Part shown: positions 8,232 through 17,511 of the stretch, piece by piece
Layout: every line of letters begins with the position of its first letter
Numbering within the stretch: position 1 is the stretch's first letter
NCBI RefSeq assembly: GCF_026627425.1
Contig: NZ_JAPNLH010000021.1
Span: forward strand, 1-52,104
Reading direction: 5' to 3'
Length of the DNA stretch: 52,104 nt
Source: Arthrobacter endolithicus
GTDB taxonomy: Bacteria; Actinomycetota; Actinomycetes; Actinomycetales; Micrococcaceae
The notes under the pieces: model-generated
What the model saw: the letters and a program-made list of their open reading frames with translations, nothing else
Databases searched by the model: none
Told to the model about the DNA's origin: nothing
Translations under genes and position numbers: made by a program

Positions 8232-8720
8232 ATGCATGCAGCTATAGAGGTACGGCGCGCGGTGGAGTCGGACGCGGACGGCATCGCCCATGTCCACATC
8301 CAAGCGTGGCGTGAGGCATACGCTCACCTACTTGAAGAAGAGACATTGGCCGGCCTCCAGGAAAAGCCTCGAGCCGACCGCTGGCGAGACATTATTGGCG
8401 ACGACGCAACCCACGTGTGGGTCGCCGTCGACGAAGAGGTCATCGTCGGATGGGCAACCGCAAGTGCCGGGCGAGACAACGACGCACCACACCCATTGGA
8501 GCTGGAGGGCATCTACGTGCTGGCGAGCCATTACGGCAGTGGAACAGGACAATCCCTTCTCAATGCCAGCATCGACCAACGGCACGCCTACCTCTGGATG
8601 GCAGCGGACAACCCACGTGCTCACGCGTTTTACCGGCGAAATGGGTTCACGCACGACGGCGCCACAGAGACTAAAAGCCTTGCCGGACATCCCGTAGAAG
8701 TGATCAGACTCAGTCGATAA
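8232..8720 (+). CDS. GNAT-family N-acetyltransferase
   Basis: A 162-residue GNAT enzyme. It begins with the typical VRRAVESDADGIAHVHIQAWREAY, has the CoA loop in HYGSGTGQSLLNASI, and ends with NPRAHAFYRRNGFTHDG, where the FYxxxGF motif closes the fold. The substrate cannot be deduced. It is not closely related to the neighbour at 7549-8061, so the pair is not a recent duplication. The 170-bp gap between them is their shared promoter region; no clear operator was seen. A copy of the 27-bp dispersed repeat follows the stop at 8741-8767. Confidence 0.85.
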   Translation: MHAAIEVRRAVESDADGIAHVHIQAWREAYAHLLEEETLAGLQEKPRADRWRDIIGDDATHVWVAVDEEVIVGWATASAGRDNDAPHPLELEGIYVLASHYGSGTGQSLLNASIDQRHAYLWMAADNPRAHAFYRRNGFTHDGATETKSLAGHPVEVIRLSR

Positions 8721-8740
8721 CACCCGGCGAACACAGAGAT

Positions 8741-8767
8741 GTTCCGCTCAGCGTTCCCCTGCGGGAC
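8741..8767 (-). repeat. Dispersed ~27-bp repeat, copy d
   Basis: Read on the - strand it begins GTCCCGCAGGGG and ends AGCGGAAC, matching the copy at 2312-2338 best in its first 12 bases. It lies just after the GNAT gene. The rest of 8721-9056 holds no gene I can support. Confidence 0.4.
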
Positions 8768-9056
8768 CCGTTTGCTGCACATGGAAGGGCAATTACTTCG
8801 CGACCAAGCTTGTCTGTTCCTGGTCACGTTGGCCCTGCTAACGGGGTGCTGCACCTCAGCTACCCCCAAGATGGCTCTTGGAGCTAAGGACATGGTTGAG
8901 TTCCAGCAACGAGGCCACGACTTTGCCCCGACCGGCTCTTACGCCAAGATGGAGCAGACCCAAAGGAGCGCAACGCCGCAGTGGGCTAATTCGATAGGGC
9001 TGTGACCCTGAAAGCCACGCGAGACGAGGTGTACTTACACGTTATACGCTGGCGTC

Positions 9057-9380
9057 ATGGCACCACCGGAGAAAGGGCCGCTGAAGAATGACTCACGGCA
9101 ATGGCCAGCAGGTTCGCTCGAGGGGATGCCGCCGAAAAAACGCCGATTCATCGTCTGGTGGCTCGTCTTCTCCTGCCTGTTGTATCCGGTCGTGGCCTTT
9201 CCATTGAAGCTTATTGGCGTCCCATATTCTATCGCGGTGTTACTTTCATTCCTCGTCTTCTTTGTCGTCGCTATCCCGGTCATAAGGGCTGCGCGGAGAG
9301 AGAAGCGCGAGCTCTTCCAGACAAAGGACGAGGAGCTCCCAGAAAATGACGCGCCAGGATCTGTTTCGCCCCATGCCTAA
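9057..9380 (+). CDS. Small two-helix membrane protein
   Basis: A possible 107-residue protein I do not recognise. After a basic start (PPKKRRFIVWW) it has two hydrophobic segments, roughly residues 30-50 (WWLVFSCLLYPVVAFPL) and 58-76 (SIAVLLSFLVFFVVAIPVI), then a charged tail (RAARREKRELFQTKDEELP). The hydrophobic-then-charged pattern and lack of in-frame stops make it more likely real than not. It lacks a clear ribosome-binding site; TATACG sits about 10 bp before the ATG and could serve a leaderless transcript. No functional clue from neighbours. Confidence 0.5.
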   Translation: MAPPEKGPLKNDSRQWPAGSLEGMPPKKRRFIVWWLVFSCLLYPVVAFPLKLIGVPYSIAVLLSFLVFFVVAIPVIRAARREKRELFQTKDEELPENDAPGSVSPHA

Positions 9381-10152
9381 CCAGGCGCAGTTGGGGCAAC
9401 CTAAGAACCATGCAGGGTTCGTTGCAATGGCACTCAGCCTGCGGAAGTGTGGCCCGCGACATCATCATGGCCTGATTGCGAGTAACCGGAGATTAAAGGC
9501 GCAGGGCCCATCATCGTTGTTCACGAAATGGAGGATGGCCGCGCTATCGAGCTGGAAGGCCGGCGGGACGTGTAGCGGTCTGCAGGGGGTGTTGTTTGAT
9601 GAGGCAAGAAACCGCAAGCACCCCACGCTTAGTGTCCATTTTACCAGCCGGTCGGGCGCGACAAGGCTAGCGGGGGCGTTCAGCCTTGGCCAGTTATGCT
9701 TCAGCCGTCGCCCGGGCTCGGCAGTGCTCATGGGCTGCATCTCTGCGGCAGCGTCGTGGGGAGTACATGACCTCATCGATTTCGCTGGGGTCATTACGGC
9801 GGACAAGGCGCCGGCATCGATGTCACCTTCCTTCACGTCGCTCGAGAAGGGCCCAGAAAACCGAGCGACACCCGTTACCACGAAGATGCCCACCCAGACG
9901 AATGACGCCAGCTGCGTGGCATCTCTTCGACCAACCATTCTGGTCGATGCGCGGGGCCTTGCGCCATGTCTTCTATCACTCTAAGAAATCCTCTGCGCAA
10001 GTTTGATTAACCGAATCGAACGACGGCAAAGCGCAGCACGCGTCCTGGCTGGAGGTAGGTGACGCCACTCTCGTGCGCGAAACAGGGGCGAAAATGGTGG
10101 CCCGTGACCATGCAGTTCGGTCATGGTTTGAATGTACCGTTTAGCCTCCGCG
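9381..10152. other. Gene-free stretch with repeat copy 1
   Basis: No gene I can support. It contains the dispersed element described at 9585-9720 and runs up to the left end of the IS30 element. Confidence 0.5.
9585..9720 (+). repeat. GTTGTTTG-GAGGCAAGAAA dispersed element, copy 1
   Basis: Shares GTTGTTTGATGAGGCAAGAA, then CACCCCACGCTTAGTGTCCA and TTTACCAGCC, then a downstream arm (GCGTTCAGCCTTGGCCAGTT), with copies at 39525-39660 (full length), 23370-23463 and 49212-49336 (shorter). It probably is the end of one transposable element family left behind in several places. At copy 3 it lies directly beside the start of a decayed transposase gene. Confidence 0.65.
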
Positions 10153-12013
10153 GGATTCTATCGATCGAAGCAACACCTATTTCAAGGTGATTCGATATGC
10201 ATTTGAGTTCTTCTTCTCCAACAGGCATCAGGTTTTTGGCTTCAATTAAGCATGGACATGGTCTCAAACCTTCCGCACGGGCGGCCGGAATCCACCGGGA
10301 AGTCGGATATCGCTGGTTGCGTGAAAGTTATTTGGGATTCCGTCGCGATGGATTGAGCCCGGCCGAGGCAACGGAGACGTTGGGGTTCACGACCTCCAGG
10401 CTCCCGGCGTGGGAGGCGGCAGTCGGCGCGGCCTCAGGCCGCCATCATCTGCAGGTCAGCGTTGAAGCCGAAGCCACATTCTGGGAGGCATTTGTTGCTG
10501 GCAAAAACCTTGCCCAGTCGGCTCTTGCGGCTGGCGTTGGCCGCTCGACGGCGTACCGGTGGCTGCAGGCACGCTTCGACCGGCTCCGAGGCCAGAAGGT
10601 CACCCTGAAGCGTTGTCAGGCGCTGCTGCGGCTATCGGACCAGCGCTGCCACGGCTTGGAACATGAACGCCTCATCCGACTAGCAACGAAGCGAAATGCG
10701 GCTGCCGCGGCACAACACGCCGCCGTCTTGTCCTCGGGGCACTACGCGGACCAGGTGCTGACTTCAACGGTGTCGGAGGCGAAACAGCGCCGCGCCGATC
10801 GGAACACGAAGTATTGGCAGCACATGCGGGAAGGCAAAAGCAACGCGGAAGCATGCAGACTTCTGGGTATGCACCGACGGACAGGCACCATGCTGCGGCA
10901 AGCCAATAACTACCGAATCCCCTCCCATAAACCTGAAAAAGTAGCGGCGGGCCGCTACCTTGAGACGCGGGAACGGCTGCAGATCGCCGACCTGCTGGAC
11001 CTAGGTCATTCCATGCGTGCGGTGGCCCGTGAGTTGGGCCGACATCCTTCCACCATCAAACGGGAATTGGACCGCCACAGGGATCTCGAAGGGCGGTATC
11101 TTCCGCACACCGCCGACCACGATGCCCGGGCGCAACGGGCCCGGCCCAAGGCCTACAAACTCGTTGCCAATTCACGGCTGCGCAGGCTCGTTCAACGCAA
11201 GCTAAACCGCTGCTGGTCCCCGGACGAAATCTGCGGATGGATGAAGAAGACCTATCCCGACGACTGCTCGCTGCGGCTCTGTCCCGAGACCATCTATCGG
11301 TCACTGTTACTGCGGGAGGGGCAGGGACTGAACAAGCGCTATGCCACCAAGCTGCGGACCGGTCGAAGGATCCGCAAGACCCGCTGGCGGAACCGGACTG
11401 GGCAAGGCTCAAGGATCCGCAACATGACGATGATCGACCAGCGTCCGGCCGAGGTTGAAACCCGTTTGGAGGCCGGCCATTGGGAGGGGGATTTGGTGAT
11501 CGGGGTTGGATCCGTTTCAGCGATGGTGACCTTGCGAGAGCGGAAGACCCAGTATGGAATCGTCGTTAATCTGCCGCATGACCATACCGCGGCAAGTGTG
11601 AACGCAGCTATCATCGGTGCGTTCACAAAGCTGCCGCCTGCCTTGAAGCGAACGCTGACATGGGACCAAGGCGTGGAAATGGCGTCGCATGAGGATCTCA
11701 CCGAGGAAACCGGGGTGCCGGTGTATTTCGCCGAGCGTTCCAGTCCCTGGCAACGCGGCGCAAACGAGAACTTCAACGGCCTTCTTCGCCAATATTTCCC
11801 CAAGGGCACCAATCTCGCCGTTCACAGCACCCAGCACGTCTCGAACGTCATGCGCGCACTCAACACGCGGCCCAGGAAGACCATGGGCTACGACACCCCC
11901 GCTGCACGGTTCAGGGCCGAACGCGGTGCATCAATTACAACTATGAGGTAGCCTCGAAATATCGGGACAACGGCCCCAATTTCATTCAATTGTTGCGTCG
12001 ACCGATGGAATCC
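10153..12013 (+). mobile_element. IS30-family insertion sequence (IS1676-like)
   Basis: An apparently complete element of about 1.86 kb. Its 22-bp terminal inverted repeats lie at 10153-10174 (starts GGATTCTATCGATCG) and 11992-12013 (reverse complement starts GGATTCCATCGGTCG), 19 of 22 identical. It encloses one intact transposase gene. I could not identify a clean short target duplication beside the ends. Confidence 0.85.
10197..11951 (+). CDS. IS30-family transposase, long N-terminal type
   Basis: A 584-residue DDE transposase. The C-terminal half holds the IS30 signature: the homeodomain-like helix-turn-helix AVARELGRHPSTIKRELDRH near residue 280, then the integrase-type core with Asp in GHWEGDLVIG, Asp in RTLTWDQGVEMA, and Glu in NENFNGLLRQYFPKGT. 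The N-terminal 250 residues carry two or three extra helix-turn-helix units (SARAAGIHREVGYRWLRE; SALAAGVGRSTAYRWLQ; EACRLLGMHRRTGTMLRQ), as in the long actinobacterial IS30 members such as IS1676. It should bind the terminal repeats and cut and join the element. The ATG at 10197 follows AAGGTG. No frameshifts: likely active. Confidence 0.95.
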   Translation: MHLSSSSPTGIRFLASIKHGHGLKPSARAAGIHREVGYRWLRESYLGFRRDGLSPAEATETLGFTTSRLPAWEAAVGAASGRHHLQVSVEAEATFWEAFVAGKNLAQSALAAGVGRSTAYRWLQARFDRLRGQKVTLKRCQALLRLSDQRCHGLEHERLIRLATKRNAAAAAQHAAVLSSGHYADQVLTSTVSEAKQRRADRNTKYWQHMREGKSNAEACRLLGMHRRTGTMLRQANNYRIPSHKPEKVAAGRYLETRERLQIADLLDLGHSMRAVARELGRHPSTIKRELDRHRDLEGRYLPHTADHDARAQRARPKAYKLVANSRLRRLVQRKLNRCWSPDEICGWMKKTYPDDCSLRLCPETIYRSLLLREGQGLNKRYATKLRTGRRIRKTRWRNRTGQGSRIRNMTMIDQRPAEVETRLEAGHWEGDLVIGVGSVSAMVTLRERKTQYGIVVNLPHDHTAASVNAAIIGAFTKLPPALKRTLTWDQGVEMASHEDLTEETGVPVYFAERSSPWQRGANENFNGLLRQYFPKGTNLAVHSTQHVSNVMRALNTRPRKTMGYDTPAARFRAERGASITTMR

Positions 12014-12399
12014 GCCCTCCCTTCACCGGGCATTATTGGGGGCGGGTCTTACGGGAATCGGAGGGTTGTGGAAACGCGCTATTTTTAGTCCGGAGAAATT
12101 AGGTGGCCCCTGCGCTGTTGGGGGACCGGCTAACGGGCGCTGGCACGGAGCGTTTTTCCAGCATCCGGACTCTTAGCCGCGTGGGGGCAGTGCCAGCCAG
12201 TTTTGCGACGCGGGCTATGGCTGTCAGCCGTTAGATACGCCGGCTTCGTCTCGAGGGGGAGCCGGACATGAGCGTTGTAGCGTTAGGGGCTGCACGGCTG
12301 CCGGGCAACGTCGCCGACCCCTTAAGGCATGAGTGCATCCACTACAAATGCCTGGGTCAGCTCCTTATGTCGATAGCGGCAACCAAGGGGAAAATAGCA
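12014..12399. other. Gene-free stretch right of the IS30 element
   Basis: No gene I can support. A few loosely palindromic words resemble the dispersed repeats (CCGGCTAACGGGC near 12127). Confidence 0.4.
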
Positions 12400-12436
12400 C
12401 GGCTGCCTGCCCGTATGGCGTGCGGGCAGGCAGCCG
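12400..12436 (-). terminator. Strong hairpin after the phosphoesterase gene
   Basis: A perfect 14-bp stem (12400-12413 with 12423-12436) around a 9-nt loop TATGGCGTG. It sits 70 bp past the stop of the - strand phosphoesterase at 12506. No T-run, in keeping with actinobacterial terminators. Confidence 0.75.
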
Positions 12437-12505
12437 GTCATGGTGAGTATGGGCTGTTCCAAGCCCCTTGTGTTTGGGCTGGAATCGCCGGGGTTGTTTT
12501 GCGGG

Positions 12506-13705
12506 TCAGGGGCGGAAGAGCTCCTCGAAAGTTCCCGATGTGGTGGGCGAGCATGTGTTGTCCAGGCAGCCCAGGTGCCACAGGTGCTCGATGGTGGAGA
12601 GCAGGGTGTAGTGGTCTGAAAGCTTGTCCGTTGTCTTGTGCGGGCCTTCAGCTGAGTTGATCACGATCATCGGTGCGTGCCCGCCGCCGAGGACGGCGCC
12701 GTTCTGACCGACCGGGCTGCCCGGTCCGCCGGTGGATCCGGAGTAGTCGTTCTCGTCCCAGGCCAGGACGATACTGGATTTGGTCGTCTTCCACGTCGGG
12801 GAGTCCGTGATCTGCTGGACCGTCTGCTTGACGTAGGCGTCCCCGAGCTGGATCGCGCCGTGGTCAAGGCCCGAGTCCGGGAAGCCGCACTGGGGCAGGT
12901 TGATGAGGGCCGCCCCGGAGGGGGAGATCCCGTGCATGTCGTGGCACTGGTTCGGGCTGATCCAGACGAAGTTCGGCACGTTGCCGCTCGCCAGGTCGGT
13001 CTTGAGGTTGTTCTCCTGCGGCACGATGTTTTGCAGGCGCGGGCTTCCCGGGTAGTTGATGTCCGAGAAGTACATGAATGGGTTGTGCTTCTGGGCGTAC
13101 AGCTTCACCGTGGCTGAGCCGATCGTGGGCGCGTACTCGACCTGGGAGCCGGCGCTCGGAAGGCTCTCCATGTACGCCTTCCAGCTCAGGCCCTTATTCT
13201 CGAGCTGGTCAACAATGTTCTTGCCCGAGAACATGTGCGGGGTGGACGAGGCGCTGTCGACCTGCGCCGGGGTGAGGAGCCCTGTGGCTCCCGGGTCGCC
13301 GGAGCCCGGGACGAACTCTTCCGGGGCGCACGTGACATTCGCCCCGGCCTTGCAGTCGTCCCAGATGCCCTGGGTGCTTCCCGAAATGGTTGCAAGGTAG
13401 TTCGGCATGCTCGGGTGGGTGACGCCGTGGTAGTTCGCCGCGGTGTTGTAGCGCCGGGCGAGGGTATTGATGTAGGGCGCGTCGGCGGTGTTGCCGATGA
13501 CCTGGTCGTAGCCGTGGTTCTCCATCATGATGACGAAAACATGGTCAGGACCATTCGCCCCCTGCCCGCCGGCCTGGGCGACAGAGCCCGACGTCGTCTG
13601 CGCATCCGCGGGTGCAGCCGCACCGGCGACTGCAAATCCAGTGAACGCGACGGCGGCAGCAAACGCCGCAGCGCCTGCCCTCCGGCTCTTTAGCACATTG
13701 AGCAT
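12506..13705 (-). CDS. Secreted phosphoesterase (phosphatase superfamily)
   Basis: A 399-residue exported protein. A Sec signal peptide covers about residues 1-36 (RRAGAAAFAAAVAFTGFAVAGAAAP overall, ending AADA). The mature part belongs to the PF04185 phosphoesterase/acid phosphatase group: HVFVIMMENHGYDQVIG with the family ENH, THPSMPNYLATISGS, PNQCHDMHG, VLAWDENDYSGSTGG, and the C-terminal SDHYTLLSTIEHLW. Relatives are acid phosphatases or phosphatidylinositol-3-phosphate phosphatases. It lies downstream of, and in the same orientation as, a phospholipase C of the same superfamily. Start ATG 13705 follows AAAGGA. A small hairpin (13724-13740) in the 122-bp gap may separate the two transcripts. 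Confidence 0.85.
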   Translation of the reverse strand: MLNVLKSRRAGAAAFAAAVAFTGFAVAGAAAPADAQTTSGSVAQAGGQGANGPDHVFVIMMENHGYDQVIGNTADAPYINTLARRYNTAANYHGVTHPSMPNYLATISGSTQGIWDDCKAGANVTCAPEEFVPGSGDPGATGLLTPAQVDSASSTPHMFSGKNIVDQLENKGLSWKAYMESLPSAGSQVEYAPTIGSATVKLYAQKHNPFMYFSDINYPGSPRLQNIVPQENNLKTDLASGNVPNFVWISPNQCHDMHGISPSGAALINLPQCGFPDSGLDHGAIQLGDAYVKQTVQQITDSPTWKTTKSSIVLAWDENDYSGSTGGPGSPVGQNGAVLGGGHAPMIVINSAEGPHKTTDKLSDHYTLLSTIEHLWHLGCLDNTCSPTTSGTFEELFRP

Positions 13706-13827
13706 TGGATATTCCTTTCGGGTGCGCCCCGGACGGGCGCCTGTTTCTCGAATAAATCAGCAAGGTAAGGCACAGTCCTCGGCGAAGGGAACGGCAGTCG
13801 CCAGCACTCGCGCCGACACTGGTCCGG

Positions 13828-15888
13828 TTATCGGCCCAGCTGGGGATCGCTCGTGAGCTGACGGCCGTTCTCGAGCCGGCCGGCGAGGACGCGGACGAGC
13901 TTCGGGTCGCTGGCGGAGGTGATCGTCAGGTCGTACCAGCCGCCCTGGGTCGGGATAACGACGGGCTTGCTCTGGCCCGGGTTGAGCGAGAGGGTCTGGG
14001 TACCGGCGCCGTACGCATCCTTCAGGGTCAGGGCCATCCCTGCAGGGCCGGTGTTCTCGATCCGGAACTGCGCGTGCGGTGACTTGCCGTCAGTGGTGAC
14101 GGTGACGCGGAGGTCCGCGGCCGCCGTCGTGCCGGCAAGGTGCCGGTACCAGCCGGCCGGGCCGTGCATGTGCACGTCGTACTCGGCACCGAGCGTCCAG
14201 GCCGCGTCCAGTGAGGCCGACGCCCCGATGGTGTATGAATACGGAGCCTGCGCCAGCAGGTTCGATCGGACCTGCACATGCGCGCCGAGGCTGCCCCGGT
14301 TCAACCAACGCGCCGTGAGTTTACCTGCCTCGATCTTCGTTTCGACGTCCAGGGCGTAACCGAGCGGGCGGGACGGACGCGTGCCTTTCTCCTGGGACGG
14401 CATTGAATTCGTCGCCGGGGGCGTCGGCACGTAGCTCGGGTGTCGGCTGTGGTCCACCGGCTTGTAGGCCGAGGTGTCCGGCAGGGCCGGGGCCGTACCG
14501 CCGGCCGCAGAGAAGTCGAACGCGCTGGTGAGGTCGCCGCTGACCGTGCGGCGCCACGGTGTGATGTTCGGCGACGCCACGCCGAAGCGGGTCTCGAGGA
14601 AGCGGATGATCGATGTGTGGTCGAACGTTTCCGAACAGACCCAGCCGCCCATGCTCCACGGGGAGACGACGATCATCGGCACGCGAACGCCAAGGCCGAA
14701 GTGTCCCGGGACGTCCTTGCTGCCGTAGAAGGTCGGGGTACCGTCGTACCACTCACCGGCCGTCGAGACCGTGGATGCACCCGGGATCTGCGGGGTGTTC
14801 GGGTGCGGCGGGACAACGTGGTCAAAGAACCCGTCGTTCTCGTCATACATGAACAGCACAGCCGTCTTGCTCCAGACATCCGGGGTGGAGGTGAGGATGT
14901 CCAGGACGTTAGCCGCGTACCAGGCGCCGAAGTTCGGCGGCCAGTTCGAGTGCTCCGAGTAGGCCTCCGGAGCCACAATGTAGGACACCTGCGGAAGTTT
15001 CCCTGCGGAGACGTCCTCACGGAAGATGCTGAAGAGGTCCTCTCCGGCCTTCGCGTTCGTACCGGTCCGCGCCTTCTCATACAACGGCGTGCCCGGCTTC
15101 GCGTCCTGGTACTGCTTGAAATACAGGAGCGAGTTGTCCCCATAGTTGCCGATGTACGGGTCACCGGTCCAGCCCTCATAGTGCGCCGGGTCCAGGCCCT
15201 CGCCGCTGTCCTGATAGACCTTCCAGCTCACGCCGGCCTTCTCAAGCTCCTCTGGGTAGGTGCTCCACCAGTAGCCTTTCTCGTCGTTCCACAGGTCCGG
15301 CCCGCCGCCCTTGCGGTCCGGGTCGTCGCCGCCAGCGAACATGAAGTAGCGGTTCGGGTCCGTCGGACCCAGCACGGAGCAGTGGTACTGGTCACATACC
15401 GTGAACGCGTCCGCGAGTGCGAAATGGAACGGAATGTCCTGACGCCCGTAAAAGGCCATGGTCGCATCCGACTTCGCGGGCAGCCACCGGTCATACTTGC
15501 CCGCGTTGAAGGCCTCGTGGGTCATCTTCCACGAGTGGTCGAGGTCCTCCATGAACTGCATGCCCAGGTTCGGCGCGTCCGGGTGGTACGGGAGGACATC
15601 ACGCGTGCCGTTGTTCTGGTGAAAGGCGTCCTTGCCGCTGGGCAGGACCGCGGGGTGCGGGTCCGAGAACCCGCGCACACCCTTCAACGTGCCGAAATAG
15701 TGATCAAATGCCCGGTTCTCCTGCATGAAGATCACCACATGCTCAATATCCTTGATCGAGCCGGTAGCCCGGTTGGCCGGGATCGAGGCAGCGCGTGCAA
15801 CGCTTTGGCCGAGCATCTCGGCGATCGCGGTACTCGCAGCACCCGCTCCCGCGAGCTGAAGAAAACGTCGACGATCGAGACCGGGCAT
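13828..15888 (-). CDS. Phosphocholine-specific phospholipase C
   Basis: A 686-residue exported enzyme that hydrolyses phosphatidylcholine or sphingomyelin to release phosphocholine. The N-terminus is a Tat signal (DRRRFLQLAGAGAA), so it is exported folded. The catalytic domain follows: DIEHVVIFMQENRAFDHYFG near residue 48, DLDHSWKMTHEAFN, and FMYDENDGFFDHVVPP with metal-binding Asp/Glu/His. SPWSMGGWVCSETFDHTSIIRFLE closes the domain. The last 200 residues form the two beta-sandwich DUF756-type repeats usual in bacterial PLCs. Length matches the family. The ATG at 15888 has GGAG 8 bp upstream. It forms a secreted phospholipid/phosphoester-degrading pair with the gene downstream; phosphate or carbon scavenging is the likely use. 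Confidence 0.92.
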   Translation of the reverse strand: MPGLDRRRFLQLAGAGAASTAIAEMLGQSVARAASIPANRATGSIKDIEHVVIFMQENRAFDHYFGTLKGVRGFSDPHPAVLPSGKDAFHQNNGTRDVLPYHPDAPNLGMQFMEDLDHSWKMTHEAFNAGKYDRWLPAKSDATMAFYGRQDIPFHFALADAFTVCDQYHCSVLGPTDPNRYFMFAGGDDPDRKGGGPDLWNDEKGYWWSTYPEELEKAGVSWKVYQDSGEGLDPAHYEGWTGDPYIGNYGDNSLLYFKQYQDAKPGTPLYEKARTGTNAKAGEDLFSIFREDVSAGKLPQVSYIVAPEAYSEHSNWPPNFGAWYAANVLDILTSTPDVWSKTAVLFMYDENDGFFDHVVPPHPNTPQIPGASTVSTAGEWYDGTPTFYGSKDVPGHFGLGVRVPMIVVSPWSMGGWVCSETFDHTSIIRFLETRFGVASPNITPWRRTVSGDLTSAFDFSAAGGTAPALPDTSAYKPVDHSRHPSYVPTPPATNSMPSQEKGTRPSRPLGYALDVETKIEAGKLTARWLNRGSLGAHVQVRSNLLAQAPYSYTIGASASLDAAWTLGAEYDVHMHGPAGWYRHLAGTTAAADLRVTVTTDGKSPHAQFRIENTGPAGMALTLKDAYGAGTQTLSLNPGQSKPVVIPTQGGWYDLTITSASDPKLVRVLAGRLENGRQLTSDPQLGR

Positions 15889-16352
15889 GAATTGCTCCTC
15901 GTACTAGATATGGCTGGCGACCCCCCAAGGCAGTGTTCCAGCACCAGGTAAAGCACAGGTATCGACACGGTAAACTCTCGGTGGCGTCCACGATGGGAAA
16001 ACACCAGCAGCAACCACGGGCAATGAACCTCCACGCAACGAACGCTCATGAGACAAAGACGTTCCCGGCTAACTCGTCCAGCGCGGGAGGCACCAGCAAC
16101 CTCACCACCCCTGCCCCACGCACGTCCACAGTGTTGACGTCAACCCCTATGCCCCAGCTGCACCTCCAGGACCCTGGTGCTCAATTACAGCGAATCACCG
16201 AACTTTCGGTCATTCGCCGGAGTTGGACGGTGCCCGGTAAAGGATCGGCTTACGGGCGGCCACATGAGTGAGCTCATATGACGGATGAGCCATAAACGAG
16301 TCCTTGGGCATGCCCCTTGTGATTGGTCGTGTGTATGTGATGCAGTGAGTCG
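15889..16352. other. Promoter-side gap with repeat-like sequence
   Basis: No gene I can support. It must hold the promoter of the phospholipase gene. A sequence resembling the dispersed repeats lies at 16230-16257 (starts GTGCCCGGTAAAGG, ends GGCTTACGGGC). Confidence 0.4.
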
Positions 16353-16733
16353 ATGCATCGCATCCTTCTCCGCGAGGTTGTCATAGACGCCCCGGATGAC
16401 GTGTTCACCGCAACTCGGCAATTCTGGTCCTCCGCGCTGCTCGCGGAAGCGAGGTTAGTGGAGGATTACCCCGAGTTCACTGGCCTCGCCCACCCGGCCG
16501 CGATGTCCTGGGTTGGACTCCAAATCGTGGGCGACGCAGCCGCGCGACTACACCTCGATATCGAAACCGACGACGTAGACGATGCTGAAGTACGACGACT
16601 GGCGGACTTAGGTGCAACAATCGTTGCCCAAAGGCGGGCATGGGTAGTGCTGAAAGACCCCGCCGGATTATTGTTCTGCGTTGTTTCCCACGACTCCCCC
16701 TGGTTCGAAGAGCGAGCACGCGTCGTTCCCTGA
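16353..16733 (+). CDS. VOC-superfamily protein (glyoxalase-like)
   Basis: A 126-residue protein of the vicinal-oxygen-chelate (glyoxalase/bleomycin resistance/dioxygenase) superfamily. It starts LREVVIDAPDDVFTATRQFW, typical of the first beta-alpha unit, then has ARLHLDIETDDVDDAEVRRLADLGAT and ends VVLKDPAGLLFCVVSHDSP, the standard closing strand (DPxGxxFCVV). It probably acts as a dimer with a metal or as a small-molecule binder; the ligand is unknown. The next gene, 48 bp on, encodes a second VOC protein, so they may act together or form a two-gene operon. No good ribosome-binding site; a leaderless transcript is possible. Confidence 0.8.
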   Translation: MHRILLREVVIDAPDDVFTATRQFWSSALLAEARLVEDYPEFTGLAHPAAMSWVGLQIVGDAAARLHLDIETDDVDDAEVRRLADLGATIVAQRRAWVVLKDPAGLLFCVVSHDSPWFEERARVVP

Positions 16734-16781
16734 CACACGCGATGCTGGCGAGAAACCCTCGATGATCATTAGGCTCAACCC

Positions 16782-17195
16782 ATGACCGGATACCCGCAGC
16801 TGCTCCACACGGTCCTCGACACTACTGATGTGCGAGGACTGGCGGACTTCTACCGCCTGCTTCTCGGACTCCAGTACCGGCCAGGAGACGAGCCTCCGAC
16901 AGAGGGCACGCTCGATGACGTCGATTGGTTGGTACTGACCGACGCGCACGGCAACCGCAAGCTCGCTTTCCAGCACGTTGATCACCTGAAGCGGACAACA
17001 TGGCCCTTGCCTGATGTGCCGATGCAGATGCACCTCGACCTCAGCGTTCCCGACCGGGAAACACTCGCATACCAACACTCCAGAGCATTGGCGTTAGGAG
17101 CTGAGCTCCTCTTCCACCGCACGGAAGACCCCGACGAGCCGTTATACGTCTACGCCGATCCGGCCGGCCATCCGTTCTGCATTTTCGTCGCCTGA
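16782..17195 (+). CDS. VOC-superfamily protein (glyoxalase-like)
   Basis: A 137-residue VOC-fold protein. The N-terminus LLHTVLDTTDVRGLADFYRLLLGLQYR is the classical first unit with metal-site His. The middle has MQMHLDLSVPDRETLAYQHSRALALGAELL, and the end is VYADPAGHPFCIFVA. It is only distantly like the VOC protein immediately upstream, so this is not a fresh tandem copy. Relatives are annotated as glyoxalases, resistance proteins or demethylmenaquinone-type accessory proteins; no specific substrate can be named. A hairpin followed by TTTCT at 17413-17430 may end the transcript. Confidence 0.85.
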   Translation: MTGYPQLLHTVLDTTDVRGLADFYRLLLGLQYRPGDEPPTEGTLDDVDWLVLTDAHGNRKLAFQHVDHLKRTTWPLPDVPMQMHLDLSVPDRETLAYQHSRALALGAELLFHRTEDPDEPLYVYADPAGHPFCIFVA

Positions 17196-17412
17196 AGCAG
17201 ACTCGAGTCTTTCCGCACGTTTGGCAGACGATGGGCTTGCGGGATTACTTGACCGGCCACATATCGCTGCGGAAACCGTGCCACTTACCGCTGCAACTCA
17301 CATTTTTGCGGCCGGGGAGTGGGACGGGGTGTCGCGGTAGGGGTTCCCCTCTGGAACTGCCATGGAGCGGCTTTTCAGCTCCAGCGCGCGCATGAATCCA
17401 CGGGTCGGTGTC

Positions 17413-17430
17413 CGACCGGCTTACCGGTCG
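17413..17430 (+). terminator. Hairpin with T tail after the VOC genes
   Basis: CGACCGG-CTTA-CCGGTCG followed directly by TTTCT. It lies between the VOC genes and the convergent MocR gene. Apart from this, 17196-17511 holds nothing I can name. Confidence 0.5.
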
Positions 17431-17511
17431 TTTCTGATGCTTCCCGTTGAGTCCTGCCGTCGATCGGCTTGGTAGGGCTGTCGTGCGGGGCGTGGTCTTG
17501 GAGCTGGCCGG

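Noticed and set aside
8739-9005. An 88-residue open frame with a lipobox-like LLTGC
   Set aside because: It begins inside a dispersed repeat, has no ribosome-binding site and has an odd composition after the hydrophobic stretch; most likely chance.
9621-9720. Repeat copy 1 as the edge of a coding region (frame with RLNAPASLV and LVKWTLSVG on the - strand)
   Set aside because: The reading-frame resemblance among copies arises from DNA identity of the repeat; frames are broken outside it.
14440-15951. A 503-residue open frame antisense to the phospholipase C gene
   Set aside because: Arg/Val-rich shadow typical of high-GC genes; the opposite strand has a full set of PLC motifs.
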